Assembly (NCBI GenBank): GCA_905178155.1
Contig: CAJINV010000008.1
Location: 2,733,303-2,797,302 of the forward strand
Source of the DNA: Amoebophrya sp. A120
Taxonomy: Eukaryota; Sar; Dinophyceae; Syndiniales; Amoebophryaceae
Reading direction: 5' to 3'
DNA: 64,000 nt
Of the stretch, positions 1 to 12,453 are shown one piece after another. Made by a program: the position numbers and the translations under genes. The stretch's first letter is position 1; every line of letters begins with the position of its first letter. The notes beneath the pieces are model-generated. The model ran no database searches, was not told the DNA's origin, and worked only from the letters and a program-made list of their open reading frames with translations.

Positions 1-1252
1 GATGAATTTCTTTCCACTTCCAACGAGTGATATCTTATACTTATTCATGACATACAGAAAAAATACGCTGTAGACGAAAACGCAGCACCAAGTCGATTTC
101 GAGAAAACTTTCTGCATGAAAAATTGGAACGAAATGAGACGAACACCATGTTGCGGGCACTGCTTCTATACTGAATTCAGATACAGCCCTTTGCTCGCAT
201 CTTATGGCGTGCAAGTAAGTGTCTGACATATGCAGCTAATAAATCCTGAACTCAAATACAAAGTTATTCGTCACGGATAATTTACGTTTCCTTGAAGTCG
301 CATCTTGGTCGCTTGTTGAAATATTTGTCGAATCTCGTTTGAAGCGTCTTTATACACGGTCACGATAAGTAAAAATGTACAATCAACATGCCTGAGTCTT
401 CTTCTCGATAGTAACAAAAAATGCGAAATGGGTCTTCCATGATTTTTTAACGTCGAAGATTTCTTGTCCTACTAGTATTGCTACTTGTTGTGCGTTTCAA
501 AATGTATCATAATGAAGTCCTGTTTTGAAGTACGGTAATAATAAATATGAAAAACGATTACGCATTCGCCCCGTGCCCTTCCCGAAAAGTAAGTCGCAAG
601 CAGCAGGCGACGCGCGCAAACGGATGGGCGTGCGTGCCTAGCGTGTCGTCACTTTTCGATGTTGGCGTTTGTCTCACAGAAAATCAAAATCTTTTTGTAT
701 ACTTCGAAATTGATTTGAAAAACATTCTACTTTTGTTGTTCATTATTTAAGTGAAAATGTGTGCGTGCTGTAAAAAAATAAGATAACAACAAGGGCTTGA
801 AGTTGTAGCTTGACATAAGAGTAATTCCAAGTCCAAAATGACACAGCGGCTGAACCCGAAAGCAGAAAGAAGAGAGATACTCCTACATCTACAAATAGTA
901 CAAATGGTTTCTCACAATAATTATCAGTAAAGTTCGTGCGAGCGAAGCAAGCCGTTCCTGTGCGACATTATCTCGTCTGAATCAAAAACTAATCGCACCT
1001 GAAGCCCGTAGAGAGAGGCAGAAAAGAAGAAGAAAATAAAGGAAGATAATTCCGAACGGGCCTCTCGGTCAATGCGGAGCGCTGATGTTCTATGAGCCAG
1101 TATTCATGCGCCGTGTCTCCACTAATTATCTGCTACACTGTGTTGATAGCCAGCCACGTCAGGTATGTATCTACGTCCACCCGCTTCCAGTTTGATCTGC
1201 ACACAGACACAGACACAGACACAGACACACACATACACACACTCCTTTCGCC
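1..1252. other. AT-rich stretch without a recognisable gene
   Basis: No open frame here has domain-like content or good codon composition on either strand. It lies downstream of the kinase gene stop and probably holds its 3' UTR and spacer. The only structured element is the microsatellite at its right end. Confidence 0.5.
1200..1242. repeat. CAGACA/CA microsatellite
   Basis: About four tandem copies of a CAGACA hexamer run into a CA dinucleotide tract. It sits immediately downstream of the stop codon of the minus-strand kinase gene, so it would lie in that gene's 3' UTR. Confidence 0.85.
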
Positions 1253-4144
1253 TCACGCGCCGCGGTACCCACCGTGCGCGTACCGCCCGTCCCCTGAGGG
1301 CGCATCGAAAGGGGATCGGCTTGGAGGCATCGAAGGGTATCGGCTTGGAGGTGGGGGCGGAGCTTCCACGGAACGGGAAGGAAAGCTGTGCGCGCGCTGC
1401 ACCGGCGGCGGCGGCGGTGCTGGCAGTCCTGGCGGTCCGGCGGGAGGTGGCGTCTGCTGTCGCGAATACTGTGGTGGCGGCGGAACCAGTGCCCAGAGTC
1501 GGGAATCGGATGCTGGCGCGCTGTAAGCGCCGGGTAGCTGCTGCTGAGATGGCCGCGATGCGGGTAGTGATTGCGGCCGCTGCGGTGGCGGGGGGGGGAG
1601 GACTGGTCGCTGCTCAGAAGGGGGCCATGATGACCAAGGTAACCAACTAGAACTGCCTGCTGGAGCGCTGGTGCGGGGCGACGGAGGTCGATCTGCTCCC
1701 TGCGGTCGGGTCCCTGGCACTGTTTTCGGTGCGGCTGGATCGGCGCGGTTTGGTGCGGTGCCTGCAAGTCTAGGCCATGATGGAGTCCGTTGTGAAGGAG
1801 TGTCCTCGTTTGCAGTGGCCCGCGACCCTGACGGGTCCGACCGCAGATATGCTTGCAAATGTGCTAACATGCCTGAAGCTGGTGAGGTCGATGGAACCGA
1901 CGCAACTTTTTTAGTTGGTTCGGAAACAGCGGACTTCGGCGAAATAGGGGACTTCTGACGACGACTATTTCGAAACTGCTCTACCAGTCCGTCTGCACGA
2001 CGCGCAACAGCTCGTGCTGCCTTTCCGGCTCCATTAAGAAGCCATGATAGATTCACTCCTTCACCGGCGTTTGGCGATGCGGACAGTTGGTCGTCCCGAC
2101 TCCGGCGACCCGCGTTCTGCAACGGCTGCGATTGCTCGGCTGGCTTGGCTTCTTGTTTGCGCGAAAACAGCCTCCATGTTGCACCAGGCGACCATGTCGA
2201 TTGGTGTTGAGAAGCCGCAACTGGCAAGGCTTGGGGGGACGACCTCGAAACGCCAGCATATGCGACGTGGTCGACGCTCGTGATGCTATCCTGAGCAGGC
2301 TTGTTTCGGAAAGCGATGTGTCGCAAGATATCATCCTTTTGCGACGTCGTAAGACAGGGACCTTTTGTTGCACACGAGTTCGACCCCGAAGACATTGTTT
2401 TTTGCACGTCCTTGTCCAGTTGGTCCAAAAAATCCTGCGCTTCTCTCAGGAGATACCCGGCTGCATAATACGTTCTAAGATTGTGCTGGCCATTCAGGAC
2501 AAGATACAGCCGTGGCATTCCCAAGTCCAGCAACATCGTTACGCTGGCAGCAAACCAGTCCGTCTTTGGTGAGTAGCGATTTTTCTCGTTTAGCCACATT
2601 TTTCCATGTTCCATGGTGGGGCTATAAGTTGCTTCGGTCCCGATCGGTTTCCGGATCGAAAAGCCGACGGCCTGGCTATTATGGAACGAAAACCTTGTTG
2701 GGTACAATTCCGTCACTTTTTCGCCGAGAACGACCAAGCCGTTTGCAGCGACAATCGAAGACAGTCCGAAATCAAAAAACTTGATCGCCCTGCGGAGTTG
2801 CGGTTTCCTACCAATCCTTGCTCCCATATTGGCGGGCTTTAGGTCATTCAGCACAAAATTGTAGCTGTCCAGGACCAGGAGGCACGTATGAAAACTGTTC
2901 ACGTATTCTCGGGCTACTGGCAGCGTCGTTCGTTTTGCCACCTTATCGTCTCCGGACGGATTTACTGCGATCTTTTCAAGGAAAAACTGGAAGAAAACTT
3001 CGTGTCGGCCTGGGATGTAAGACATGACGAAGTAAGTCCCCTGAGCAATGCAGTCCCGCAGATCCTGGCCGACCTTGTTACTGCGAGCAAGCACCAGATT
3101 CATCAGGACTTCGTCTGAAACGTGATAGAGGCACGCCTTCTGATTTCCGCCGAACATCCTGTCTTCCTTGTTACATCTCACCTCTTTGAAAATCTGATCG
3201 TGACCTTGTATCCAAAGCAAACGCAGTCACTGCGAGAGAAAAATGAAACAGAGCAAATTAGACGACGACAGACGAATATGTCAACGCCGATGTTCGGCAG
3301 CACATTCACATACTTAGACCTCCGCTCGGCTCGCAGGCAATGCGAGAGTCCGACCCGACAGCAACAGCCAGAAACTATACAAAACTCAGCCCGCTAAATA
3401 ATAAACCATAAAAACGTATGACGCAGGAAGTGCTGTCGATATGGTGGATGTCAGCTCCATATTGCTCGCTCTCGAGCGCGGCAGAGCATGCCATAATAAA
3501 TTGCGAAATACGTCGTTCGAAAGTCAGCTTTGCTCACTGCGCCGAAAGAAACCTGCGCATGCGACGCAATTGCGAGACCACATTTTTGTCATATTTTCAT
3601 TTTGACTCGAGGTAGACACGTTTCCTTACATACCAGCATCCCCAATCGAGTGTTTTCGGTTGAAAATAGATCCAGTCCAAAATTCGCGCACCGTCCCAAA
3701 GCTTCCTTGGCCGCCATGATTAGACGCGTCGTATGACACAGGCGTGTTTTTCAACAGTCCGCCATCTTCCATATTTGCTGCAACAATTTCACGAACGCGG
3801 CTGTTTTGTTGCCTTATTTTCCCAAAAAAGAAATATCGTTCGATCCACTCCTGCACCTTGGGTTCAATTCCCCTGCAATCACCGCCATAGCCGGCGTCGT
3901 TGAAATATTTGAGGAATGTATCCAGGTCAGCTCTGCACCACATTGCAATTTTGACTTTCATGTGGTAGACGACGTCATCGTAGTAGCTGCGCATTGTTTG
4001 TTCTTGCTGGTCATACGCAACCACAGAATTCTCCATGAAGCTCGTGGCATTCGCCGTCTCGAGGGTTTTATTTGCGGGCAGGTGTCCCCGGGCGTGTCCA
4101 ACCGCCACTTCCCTGCGAAGAGAACTGAATCCGTCTTCAGGCAC
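1253..4144 (-). CDS. Protein kinase with proline-rich C-terminal tail
   Basis: Two exons are supported: about 3634-4144 (5' part) and 1253-3204 (3' part). The 5' exon carries a glycine-rich loop (GGQGSFGTV). The 3' exon carries a lysine in FKEV, a catalytic loop LNDLKPAN with Asp, Lys and Asn present, DFG in FFDFGLSS, and a subdomain IX aspartate in KTDWFAASV. These residues predict an active Ser/Thr kinase. After the domain comes a Ser/Pro-rich region and a strongly polyproline tail. A GT donor at 3633 and an AG acceptor at 3205 join in matching phase. The start is unresolved: no ATG opens the frame, an in-frame ATG lies at 4036, and an AG just before the reading frame allows an upstream exon. 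HRD is replaced by LND. I cannot place the family. Confidence 0.75.
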
Positions 4145-4677
4145 TATGGGTTTGAAAAGAGTCCCACTCCCCTACTCAAGTAGGCCTTGAGCAAATCACA
4201 GGACTACAAGTTCTTGACTGGTGCACATCATTGGCCCCCATACAAGCACAACTAGGGCCGCCGCCTCGCCAAGCATGTAAAGTAAAAACGAACATGAACA
4301 TCTTCATGTCGTCTTAGATAGCGGCGCTAAGGACCTTGGAGCACGCCTAAGCCATCTTCAAATTATGATTGCGCTTTCTTTCTTGTCTCGTTTTATCATG
4401 TTTTGCTGCCTCTCAAAGAGAATTCTGCAGTGTGAATGCGATTTCAACACTGATCCATTGCTGCAATATGCAAAAACAAAAGAAACGCCTGCACGCAAAA
4501 AACGAAAGAAACGATCGAATTTCGCTCTGCGTTCGTTCGTTTGCAACTGGAAAAATGGAACCTCGGTGGTAATTAGAATTACACTCACACACGACTTTCA
4601 CATTTTATACAAGGCTGGTAGAAATATTACATCACAAATCGTGCCTCCTGCTTGCTCTCCTTGGCCGAGGTGGGAAA
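4145..4677. other. Intergenic spacer
   Basis: No supported gene. It may contain an untranslated or short coding first exon of the kinase gene to its left. An ATTTGCTCAAG motif, read on the minus strand, lies near 4187. Confidence 0.4.
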
Positions 4678-6648
4678 TCAGTTCATGCACGTGTACGTCT
4701 TGATACAACGGGGAAAGTGGTTTCCGTCAGATGGGATCCCGCCCGCGATTGCGGTCCTCGATGCCCACTGCTCTGGCGCCAACGAAGTCAAATGAAGGTA
4801 CGTCTGCAGCGCAGTGACTGAGGAGGCATCGTCGTGATCTTTTGTTGACCTTCCATCCTCATGCGAAAAAGCTTCCCTCTCTTGGGCGGGAGCAGCGGCG
4901 GTGTGGTTTTCCGAGCTCTGCGACTGCAGCTCCGACACGCGTACGGTTTTTTGCAGTGCTAGCGCACCACTGCCGGAGTTCTCCGAGATCTGCTGCGACG
5001 TCGAGACGGACGCTGCTTCCTGCCGCGGCGGCGCCGCGGCGGGGTTCCGCTCACGGTCTTCTCGCAAGTACGAAGAAGAACGAGCGCTTCTGTCCGGCGG
5101 TGGGTGCTTGATTTCGAAGTCTCCCGCAACCTGCTGCAGGTGCGAAACGGGCCAGGCGTGCGAAAGGGGGGGACCAAATTCCAAGTTTTCTGACGAGCCC
5201 CGCTGTAGATGCGAAACCCCCACAGCTCCCTGATCCAGGTGTCGTGGCGGGGCCGTGAAGATTTCGGAACCCGCAGCAACATTCTGGAGGTGCGAAGGCG
5301 GCCCTGCTTCCTGCAGCGGCGTTGCGGCTTCTCTCGCTTGCTGCAGGCGCGAAGGTAGCTCTGCTTTCCGCTGCTGTGGGCGAGCGGGGTCAGCAACTTG
5401 CTGGAGGTGCGAAGAAGGCTCACGTTCGTCCAGCGCCGTCAGTGGCGCGGGCTCAGCAACGTGCTGAACCCGCGAGGGCGATTCGGCTTCCAATACCGTC
5501 GGGGGCGCCGCTTCAGCAAATTGCGGTGGGTGCGTAGACGGCTCGGCATCCCGCGCCGGCGGAGGCAGGGTTTCCCCAACTTGCTGCAGATGCGAAGACG
5601 GCTTGGCTGCCCCTGGCGGCGGGGGCGCGGCTTCCCCACCTTGCAGATACAGCGGGGCCGGGGGCGCGTGTTCAGCAGCTTTCTGCAGATGCGAATACGG
5701 CTCGGCTCCCAGCGGGGCTGGGGGTGCGGATTCGCCAGCTTGTTGCAGATGCGAAGACGGCTTGGCTTCCATTGGAGCCGGGGGTGCGGATTCGCCAGCT
5801 TGTTGCAGATGCGAAGACGGGCTGCTTACCAGCGTGAGCTGCAACGAGGCATCAGCAACCTGATGCTGCAGACGCGGAGCCGGCTCAGCTTGCAGGGGCA
5901 ACGGGGCTTCAGCAGATCGATGCCCGAGGTGCGAAGACGACCCATCTTCCACCGGCGGCGGTAACGGCCCTTCAACAGGCCGATGCTCCAGTTGCGAAGA
6001 CGGCTCAGGTTCCCGCGGCCACGGCAACGGAGCATCAGCGGCCCGAAGCTGCTGCAGGAGCGAAGGCGCTTCGGGCTCTTGCGGCTGCACCGAGCCCTGC
6101 GCTTCATCTTGCTCGTGGTCTTGTGGGTGCGGCGAGGATGTTTCGGCTTCAACAGCCTCGTCCCGGCGGTCTTGTTGAGAGGGAGCGCCAGTACTACCCG
6201 GACGGGACTCATTCATGTCCGGCACCTCGTCCGCGACGCGACCGAAACCGCGATCCGCCACGGCCGGCACCTCCGCTTCCTCCAGAAACGAGGGCGCGGG
6301 TAACGTGGTCCGAGACGCTGGCTCGACGGAACTGGGTTCCTCCGACTGACCGCCCGTGATGGCGGACACCCGGGACCACAAGGAACTGGGGTCGGGCAAA
6401 AGGTCCGCCCAAAGCCATTTGCGCTCGTTTCCCGGGCGCGGCGCCAGAAACCCCGCCCGCTCGGCGTGCACCGGCCCGCTCGCCGTAGCGCCTACGTACA
6501 AAATGACGCACCGCCCTGAAGTAATCATGCGCATGACCTCAGCGACTCGGCAAGTTCTTCCCGATACTTCTTTCGTAAGAAAGTACCTCCCGCAGAGCGT
6601 CTTCTCGAGGACGCAAAATTCGTCGGATGAAGTCGTCAGGGTTTTCAA
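4678..6648 (-). CDS. Repeat protein with degenerate 20-residue SSHLQQ repeats
   Basis: A long uninterrupted frame of about 656 codons. The N-terminal 80 residues are mixed composition and could be a small folded domain. From about residue 190 onward it is a tandem array of roughly 20-residue units built around PSSHLQQ followed by an Ala/Pro/Glu-rich stretch, decaying toward SEN-containing units near the C-terminus. The final 40 residues are non-repetitive and end in KTYTCMN. No known domain or membrane segment is recognised; composition predicts disorder or an extended scaffold. No ATG opens the frame: the first codon of the open frame is TTG, the first in-frame ATG is at 6534, and an upstream exon is possible. 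Plus-strand frames over this region are shadows of the repeat. Confidence 0.7.
   Translation of the reverse strand: MKTLTTSSDEFCVLEKTLCGRYFLTKEVSGRTCRVAEVMRMITSGRCVILYVGATASGPVHAERAGFLAPRPGNERKWLWADLLPDPSSLWSRVSAITGGQSEEPSSVEPASRTTLPAPSFLEEAEVPAVADRGFGRVADEVPDMNESRPGSTGAPSQQDRRDEAVEAETSSPHPQDHEQDEAQGSVQPQEPEAPSLLQQLRAADAPLPWPREPEPSSQLEHRPVEGPLPPPVEDGSSSHLGHRSAEAPLPLQAEPAPRLQHQVADASLQLTLVSSPSSHLQQAGESAPPAPMEAKPSSHLQQAGESAPPAPLGAEPYSHLQKAAEHAPPAPLYLQGGEAAPPPPGAAKPSSHLQQVGETLPPPARDAEPSTHPPQFAEAAPPTVLEAESPSRVQHVAEPAPLTALDEREPSSHLQQVADPARPQQRKAELPSRLQQAREAATPLQEAGPPSHLQNVAAGSEIFTAPPRHLDQGAVGVSHLQRGSSENLEFGPPLSHAWPVSHLQQVAGDFEIKHPPPDRSARSSSYLREDRERNPAAAPPRQEAASVSTSQQISENSGSGALALQKTVRVSELQSQSSENHTAAAPAQEREAFSHEDGRSTKDHDDASSVTALQTYLHLTSLAPEQWASRTAIAGGIPSDGNHFPRCIKTYTCMN
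5720..5820 (-). repeat. Near-identical 60-bp tandem repeat copies
   Basis: Positions 5720-5760 and 5780-5820 are identical over 41 bp at an exact 60-bp spacing, inside the SSHLQQ repeat gene. Other copies are clearly diverged, so this pair is a recent unit duplication in frame. Confidence 0.9.
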
Positions 6649-8592
6649 TGAAAACCTTATCGCCCGATAAGCTCGAATCTACCTTCTGTTCGCAGACACA
6701 CTACTGATCTTCGATCTCGACTGTGACTTTGTACTTTTCTTCCTTTTGTCAAGGTTCGGTCGTGAAAAAAAAGAATTTAGTTTACTCAAAAGATTACGAT
6801 GTTCTTGTGTCGATAGTTGTGAACGTGAAAACGGGTTCGTATGCAAAGGGGTTCTTGCATAGAAATCGCATCACTGGCTGATGGGAATGCGTAGGTCGTA
6901 AAGGTTGGGTTCAAGTTGAAACTCTGCAGATCAAACCAATGTGCTAGACACACGGCTACTCACGAAAAACCCAGCGAAGAAAGCTACCAGTACCATATTT
7001 ATCGCAGATGTCGAATCAGCAGCTGCCGCACGATGACCGAGCACGGAAAAATCGATGAAAAAACCGTTACCCTTTGCATCAGCTTTAGCACTTCTACTTC
7101 ATTTTGAGAACGAAAGAATAAAACGTCCGGACGGGAGAGCGCCACTCGTGATTACGAACGCCATAGCAGCGAAAGTACGAAACCGACAGCAATAGTCAAG
7201 CACCAAGACAGACGAAAATACAGCTACGTAAACTACTTCGGCCACGACAACCGATGAGGACCAGGACATACTTTCCTTTCTTCGATGACCGACAGGAAAT
7301 GAAGAGCGGTATGTACTCCTTTCGCCAGACACAGCTGCCACAACAGGGGTGGGGCGTAATCGCAGAAAGAGAAACGATGCGACCGACTCAAATATATTTC
7401 AGTGTGCACGAAATATGAAATCAAACGCACGACAAAAATAACCGATCAGAAGGAATATTTCTAGAAAACGACCGAGGAAATGAAGTGGAATATCCGCATG
7501 CAATGCACGTATGCACGTTGGCTGTTCCTGGCTGTTATTTCTCAACTTCAGATTTTAGATAGTGCCAAATCTGAAGTAGATAGTGCATTGCAAAATCTGA
7601 AGTAGAGAAATGACAGCACCCGATTCCGTAGTCCTCTCAGCGTCATGATCGTAGTTCTGTGTCGACTTATTCGTGATCTTCAAGATCACGGACAAAGATT
7701 CTTGAAAAAGAAAAACATGTAGAACTGGGCTCATTATGAATACTCGAATCAAGAAAACTGGTCTTGCGTGCGAGACCCAAATGCACCGCGTTGTCCGTGC
7801 CCCAACTTCGAAAATCGCCGGCGTGCCTGTCTCGATGCATGCAAAAGATAGACATGATTAGAACTCGAAAGGAGAGGCAGTGCTGCTGCGCCCGGAATAT
7901 AGCACAGTTTGGAAGGGAGCCTCAGACACAATCTAGCCCTGTATATCATTTTTACTTTTTAGACCTTTCCAGCGAAAAATCTATACGAGAGTCATAAGGT
8001 TGGTTTTTGGTAAGCTGAAAACTTGAAAGTACTTCCTTTCAAGTTACATCTCACGCGGTAATTGCATGCTGTCGATCGACGCCAGAGTCGCCTGATGAGG
8101 CGGTATTTTCTGCCTAGCAAGTCCTGACTGCCTGGCAAAGAAGTTCACTGTACCACCATTACCTGTAAGTACAAAGCAAGCCATGGCTGCCTGAAGCAGC
8201 GCCAGCGAATGCTGCAGCTCCCGCCCCTAAAGAGAAGATAATGCCGCGCGACGAAGCAGTCATGCAAATGCTTTCAATTTCAACAACAAAAACAGTCCCT
8301 TAGGTACCCAGAAGCGTGTTCTCTAAACGGTTGCGCTATACAATTACAATTATGTAACCTTTTCAGAGACTATAAAAGGTCTCCGGGATGGATTAAGAAA
8401 CAGCTTCATCTCCGCAAACGGGGTTTATATCTACACTGCCATGCAACAGAGAGAAACATCAAGAGAGCACCCAATAAGAACAGTTTCTATGAGACTATTT
8501 CGACTATTTGGACTTCAAAAAGTTGCAGTTCAACTAAAAGGTACTATGTGAAAAGGTCAACGAGAATGGAGTGCGACTAGCTCCTCTTATTC
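6649..8592. other. Long gene-free interval
   Basis: About 1.9 kb without convincing coding potential on either strand. It contains three loosely spaced AATCTGAAGTAGA-like direct repeats at about 7552-7607, a 17-bp palindrome centred near 7683, and a hairpin at 8020-8045. Confidence 0.5.
8020..8045. repeat. Perfect 10-bp stem hairpin
   Basis: AACTTGAAAG and its exact reverse complement are separated by six bases. It is about 550 bp downstream of the DNAAF1 stop. No poly-T tract follows, so it is not a typical Pol III terminator; function unknown. Confidence 0.6.
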
Positions 8593-11500
8593 TCAATCGA
8601 GCTCGTCGAGCTCGTTTGCGGTGGTTACTTTCTTTCCTCCGCCGCCGCCCGCGCCGCGGGCCTTCGGGCCGGTCTGCTGCCGGCCCCGCGGGTTGAAACT
8701 GAACCCCGGCTTGCTTGGTTGCTCGGCTCTTCCGTCCTCGTCGTTTTCCACCGTGGTGCTCAGCTCTTCCTCCTCGATTTCCATGCGCGTGCTGCTCTGC
8801 CCGCTCTTCGCGCCTCCTGTGGAAGTTCCGCGGCTTTTCTTGCTACTACTTCCCGTGCTAGTAGTACTAGAGCTGCTACTACTCGCCGAAGAAGCTGCCG
8901 CCGGCTCTCCGCCCGCTGCTTCCAGGATTTCCTGGACAGCGGCCCGTTCCTCCGAGCCCAGCCGCGACATCATAGTTTCGATGTCCTGCATGGAGGGCAG
9001 CTTTTGCTTGGCCGCGCCCGCGGAACTTGTGTGATCCGCCACGGTGCCTGACTGCGTCTGCGAGGTGGGATTGTCGAAAACAATGGCTTCATCGTCCCAC
9101 ACGTCGCCATAGCTCTGCTTCTTCTTCTCCTCCACTTTGCTCGCTTTGGTCTTAGAGTAATCGGAATGCCACCCTGGTAATCATTTTGGTGCGCGAAGCG
9201 ATTTCAAATGATGTATCATAGAGACTATTCGGAGAAGAAAAATACATGCGAAAGAAGCAATCGTCAACATGGGTCTATGAGTACTCTGCGCTCCTGTCAA
9301 GTTACGTACCAGGATAGATAAGGGCTGCAATACGAAGATGAGGGGTCACTGGCGATGGCGAAGAAGATTGACTGCAGGTATTCGTATTCTTTTTCAAAAC
9401 ACACACTGTTATTCTACAATAGAGCGTACTTGAGGGAATGCTTTCCGAGGAGGACGAAGAGGTTCCCGCACCCGATCCGTTGCTCTTGGTGGAGGCACGA
9501 CTGTCCGCGTCGGCGTAGGCTTTCTGCAGCTCTGGGTCGTACAGCCCTTTGCCCTGCTCTTTCTCGAGCTTCAGCACCTTCAGCTGCTTATCACACACAA
9601 AATTTCCCCTAGCACTTCTATTTGATGCAATCATGCGCTCATTTACAAATCACCGCGCGATCTCGTCGTCCCCAGGAACAGGATCATCCTACGGAAGACA
9701 TAAACGAGAAATTTTCTGCCTTTTTCGCGGTTTCAAATTTGCATGACGGGTGTGGGAACCTTCTCCTGTGTGATACGCTTTCTCCTTTGAGTCGTCCTTC
9801 AGCAGCTCCTTGTTCTCTTCTTCCCATCCCATGATGCTCCGCCGGCACCGGCGCTCCCACGTGTCCACAGGATCTGTGTCTTCATCGTACTTGTCATTGG
9901 CCTATGCATTGAAAAACTGTCATGATCACTGTCGTGATGGTTCTACGTACGTTATAATCCGCGGACGGGAAAAGAACAAACTGTCAATCGTTCGGATGCA
10001 CACTGACTCAGCTCCAGTCTTACGCGATACGCAGTGCGTATCACGCGCGCATGTTGCACATACACTCACTTACTACTACCGCTGTGCCGCTGCAGGTTTC
10101 GACTTCACGTGCCGATGTCGACGCTTACTTCTGACTACTTTAGTCTTCACGCGAGGACCACATCACTGGATTTGCACTGCATATGGCCATCATTGCGCGG
10201 CGCTCCCGACCCTGCCGCTTCGCCTCGTCGCACATGCGCTTAAAGGATTCCATCTGCTTGCGATGCGCGTCTCGCTCCTCTTCCTTGTGCAGCTTGCGCT
10301 CCGCCCGCTCTGCTTCTAAGCCGCCCTGCACGAAAGCTTCCGAAAATCGTCGCTCGTCCTTGAAAACAGGTCGGTCATCCAGGTACGACAGGTTCGGCAG
10401 CGCAGCAATCACCTGGGAAAGGACAGAGTTGTGAGTGCAATCATGAGCAATTTCCGTCAGTGTTCTATTCGGAGTGGACAACTTCTGCATCTGCCGTAAC
10501 ACAATCGCACGCGCGGAAATAGTAGTTGGTGGTTAGCCGTTTTTCTTGACGTCACCATCATCAGAAATGTTTTGTTTTTGTTTGAAGCTGGGTTGCGTAA
10601 TCGGGTTCTTCCACATCGATAATCATGACTGAAGAAACCTTACCCTCTTTCGGTAGGATTTGATGGCGGACACGACGGGATTTCCCTTCAAGTACAGCAC
10701 CTTCAACTCCGGCATTTTTTCGAGGACCTCCTGCACCAGTTCGGGCTCTTTGATCTTGTAAGCTATCACGTGCAAACCAGTTGTGCCAGCAGTACATTGC
10801 ACGTCTTTTCATTGCGAGGGGAGAGACCATGTCCTCGGTCCTCTTTAACTCTCCGATGACCCCTCGACCTGAATGGCTCCTTATTCCACCAGAGAAGATG
10901 CGCGAAAAAATGCAATTCTGTATTCTATGACGGGTCGTGGTCGAAGAATCCGTCTACCATCCCGTCCCATTCAGGACAGAGCAGATTGTTTGCAGCGACG
11001 ACTCTTCGCTCTAGCGCGGTCAATGATGCATCAAATGGCGCAGCAGCGGCATGCATGGCTGCAGAACAAAGGGGACAAAATCGCGTGCGAATAGATACTA
11101 CTGCACCGAATATCCGATTGATACTTCCTTGGAGGTCCAGGACTGCAATTTTGCTTCCCACCAGGTCTCGCACGTCGTCCAGGCCTGCAACGTAATTTTT
11201 TCAACAAACCTAAGAAATGCTAGGATGCACTACGCGTTCGGATCTAAGATGCGCGTTATTTACGTTTTTTCTCAACAGCTAGCCCGCCGGGCCAAATCTT
11301 GTTTCAGCCTGAGAACCACTAACTCACATCTGCATATCATCATCATCTATCCTGCGTGGGGCACTGCGCATATTATTGTAGCGACGACTTGGATAGTACG
11401 CAAATTTTACCATTGTGCCCAAGCTGGTTGTTGGCAATCTGCAGGGTTGACAGGTTCGGTGGCAGGTTTTCGATTTTGTAAATGAAGTTGTTGCAACAGT

Positions 11501-12453
11501 TCAGGGTCTGTAGGTCCTGCATGTGCGCGATCCCGTCAATAGATTTAAGACCTGAGATGGGTTATTTTTTCTTTTCGCCGCAGATACCCCCATGGTGCTG
11601 GACTCTTTCTCTACGCTGCAAGCGATGCGAAGTCTATACATAGCCCTATGCAGAAACACGCCTTTCACACGGCCTATGAAATGATCAAGCAAGAAGCGTC
11701 GTCGAACCGTTTTGTTTTTTGTCCATGCCGCGATGGCGAAAAATGCAACGAACTAGACCAGGTAAAAAATGTATAATGCTATACAGTTCTCGTGTATGAA
11801 CAGAGACCGGAGTTTGGTCATGGACTCCAGATTTTCGATTTTCTCGATCGCGTTTGATTCCAGGTAAAGTGCCCGCATCTCCGTGAATTCCTCCAAGTTC
11901 TCGATTTTCGTGTAGCCGCCGAAATGAAGGTAGATTTTTTCGTTTAGCCCCGGCGTCGAGTAATAGAGTCGTCGATCGCTCCGCAAGATCTTCTTGATCT
12001 TGTCTCTCGTCAGTTGTGCACCACCCAGGGTCGGCGTATGAAATTAAAACAACGCTTGAAAGTCACCGACAGCAGGGAAAAATTATTCCGGAATGTGACT
12101 AGCAAAACGCGCTGTCGTTTGACTACGCAGGCAGAACCAGTCGTTGTGTGAAAAATTCATGCTATTCGTCAGAGCATGCAGTAGTCCGATCGTGAGAGCT
12201 TTCGTTCTCCTGGAATGTCCTTCTGACGGGCAGTCACATTGCACATAAGGTGTCATTGCTTTGTTTTTTTTGATTCCCGTTCCATCAACTACAGTCTTTG
12301 TGACTTTATTCCACCGTTGCGTTTTCCATAATCTCGGTCAGCGTACCACTTTGCGCGCCGTTTGGCGTCGTCTTCTGCCATCTTCTCCTCGATCGGCCGC
12401 CGGCGCTCCATCACGCTCTGATGGAGCGCCATATCCAAATCCGTGGCCGCCAT
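8593..12453 (-). CDS. DNAAF1: Dynein axonemal assembly factor 1 (LRRC50/ODA7 type)
   Basis: A multi-exon gene for the cytoplasmic factor that helps preassemble axonemal dynein arms. ATG at 12453 begins MAATDLDMALHQ. The 11.75-12.03 kb exon encodes the family signature (YLHFGGYTKIENLEEF, then ALYLESNAIEKIENL). Further leucine-rich repeats lie at about 11.41-11.55 and 11.13-11.18 kb, then VLYLKGNPVVSAIKSYRK at 10.7 kb and the LRR-cap signature LSYLDDRPVF at 10.4 kb, followed by a charged coiled-coil region and a Ser/Glu-rich tail ending ELDELD at 8593. Most introns fit GT-AG with matching phase. The intron between about 12.03 and 12.33 kb is unclear: no good AG, but TACGCTGACC and TACGCCGACC flank it. 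A flagellated stage is implied. Confidence 0.88.

Noticed and set aside
5398-5964. 188-codon plus-strand frame and several others over 4.8-6.4 kb
   Set aside because: They are antisense shadows of the in-frame SSHLQQ repeat gene; the repetitive pattern keeps other frames open.
8093-8135. CTGATGAG resembling a hammerhead ribozyme core
   Set aside because: The required GAAA box and a third stem are missing in the right places.
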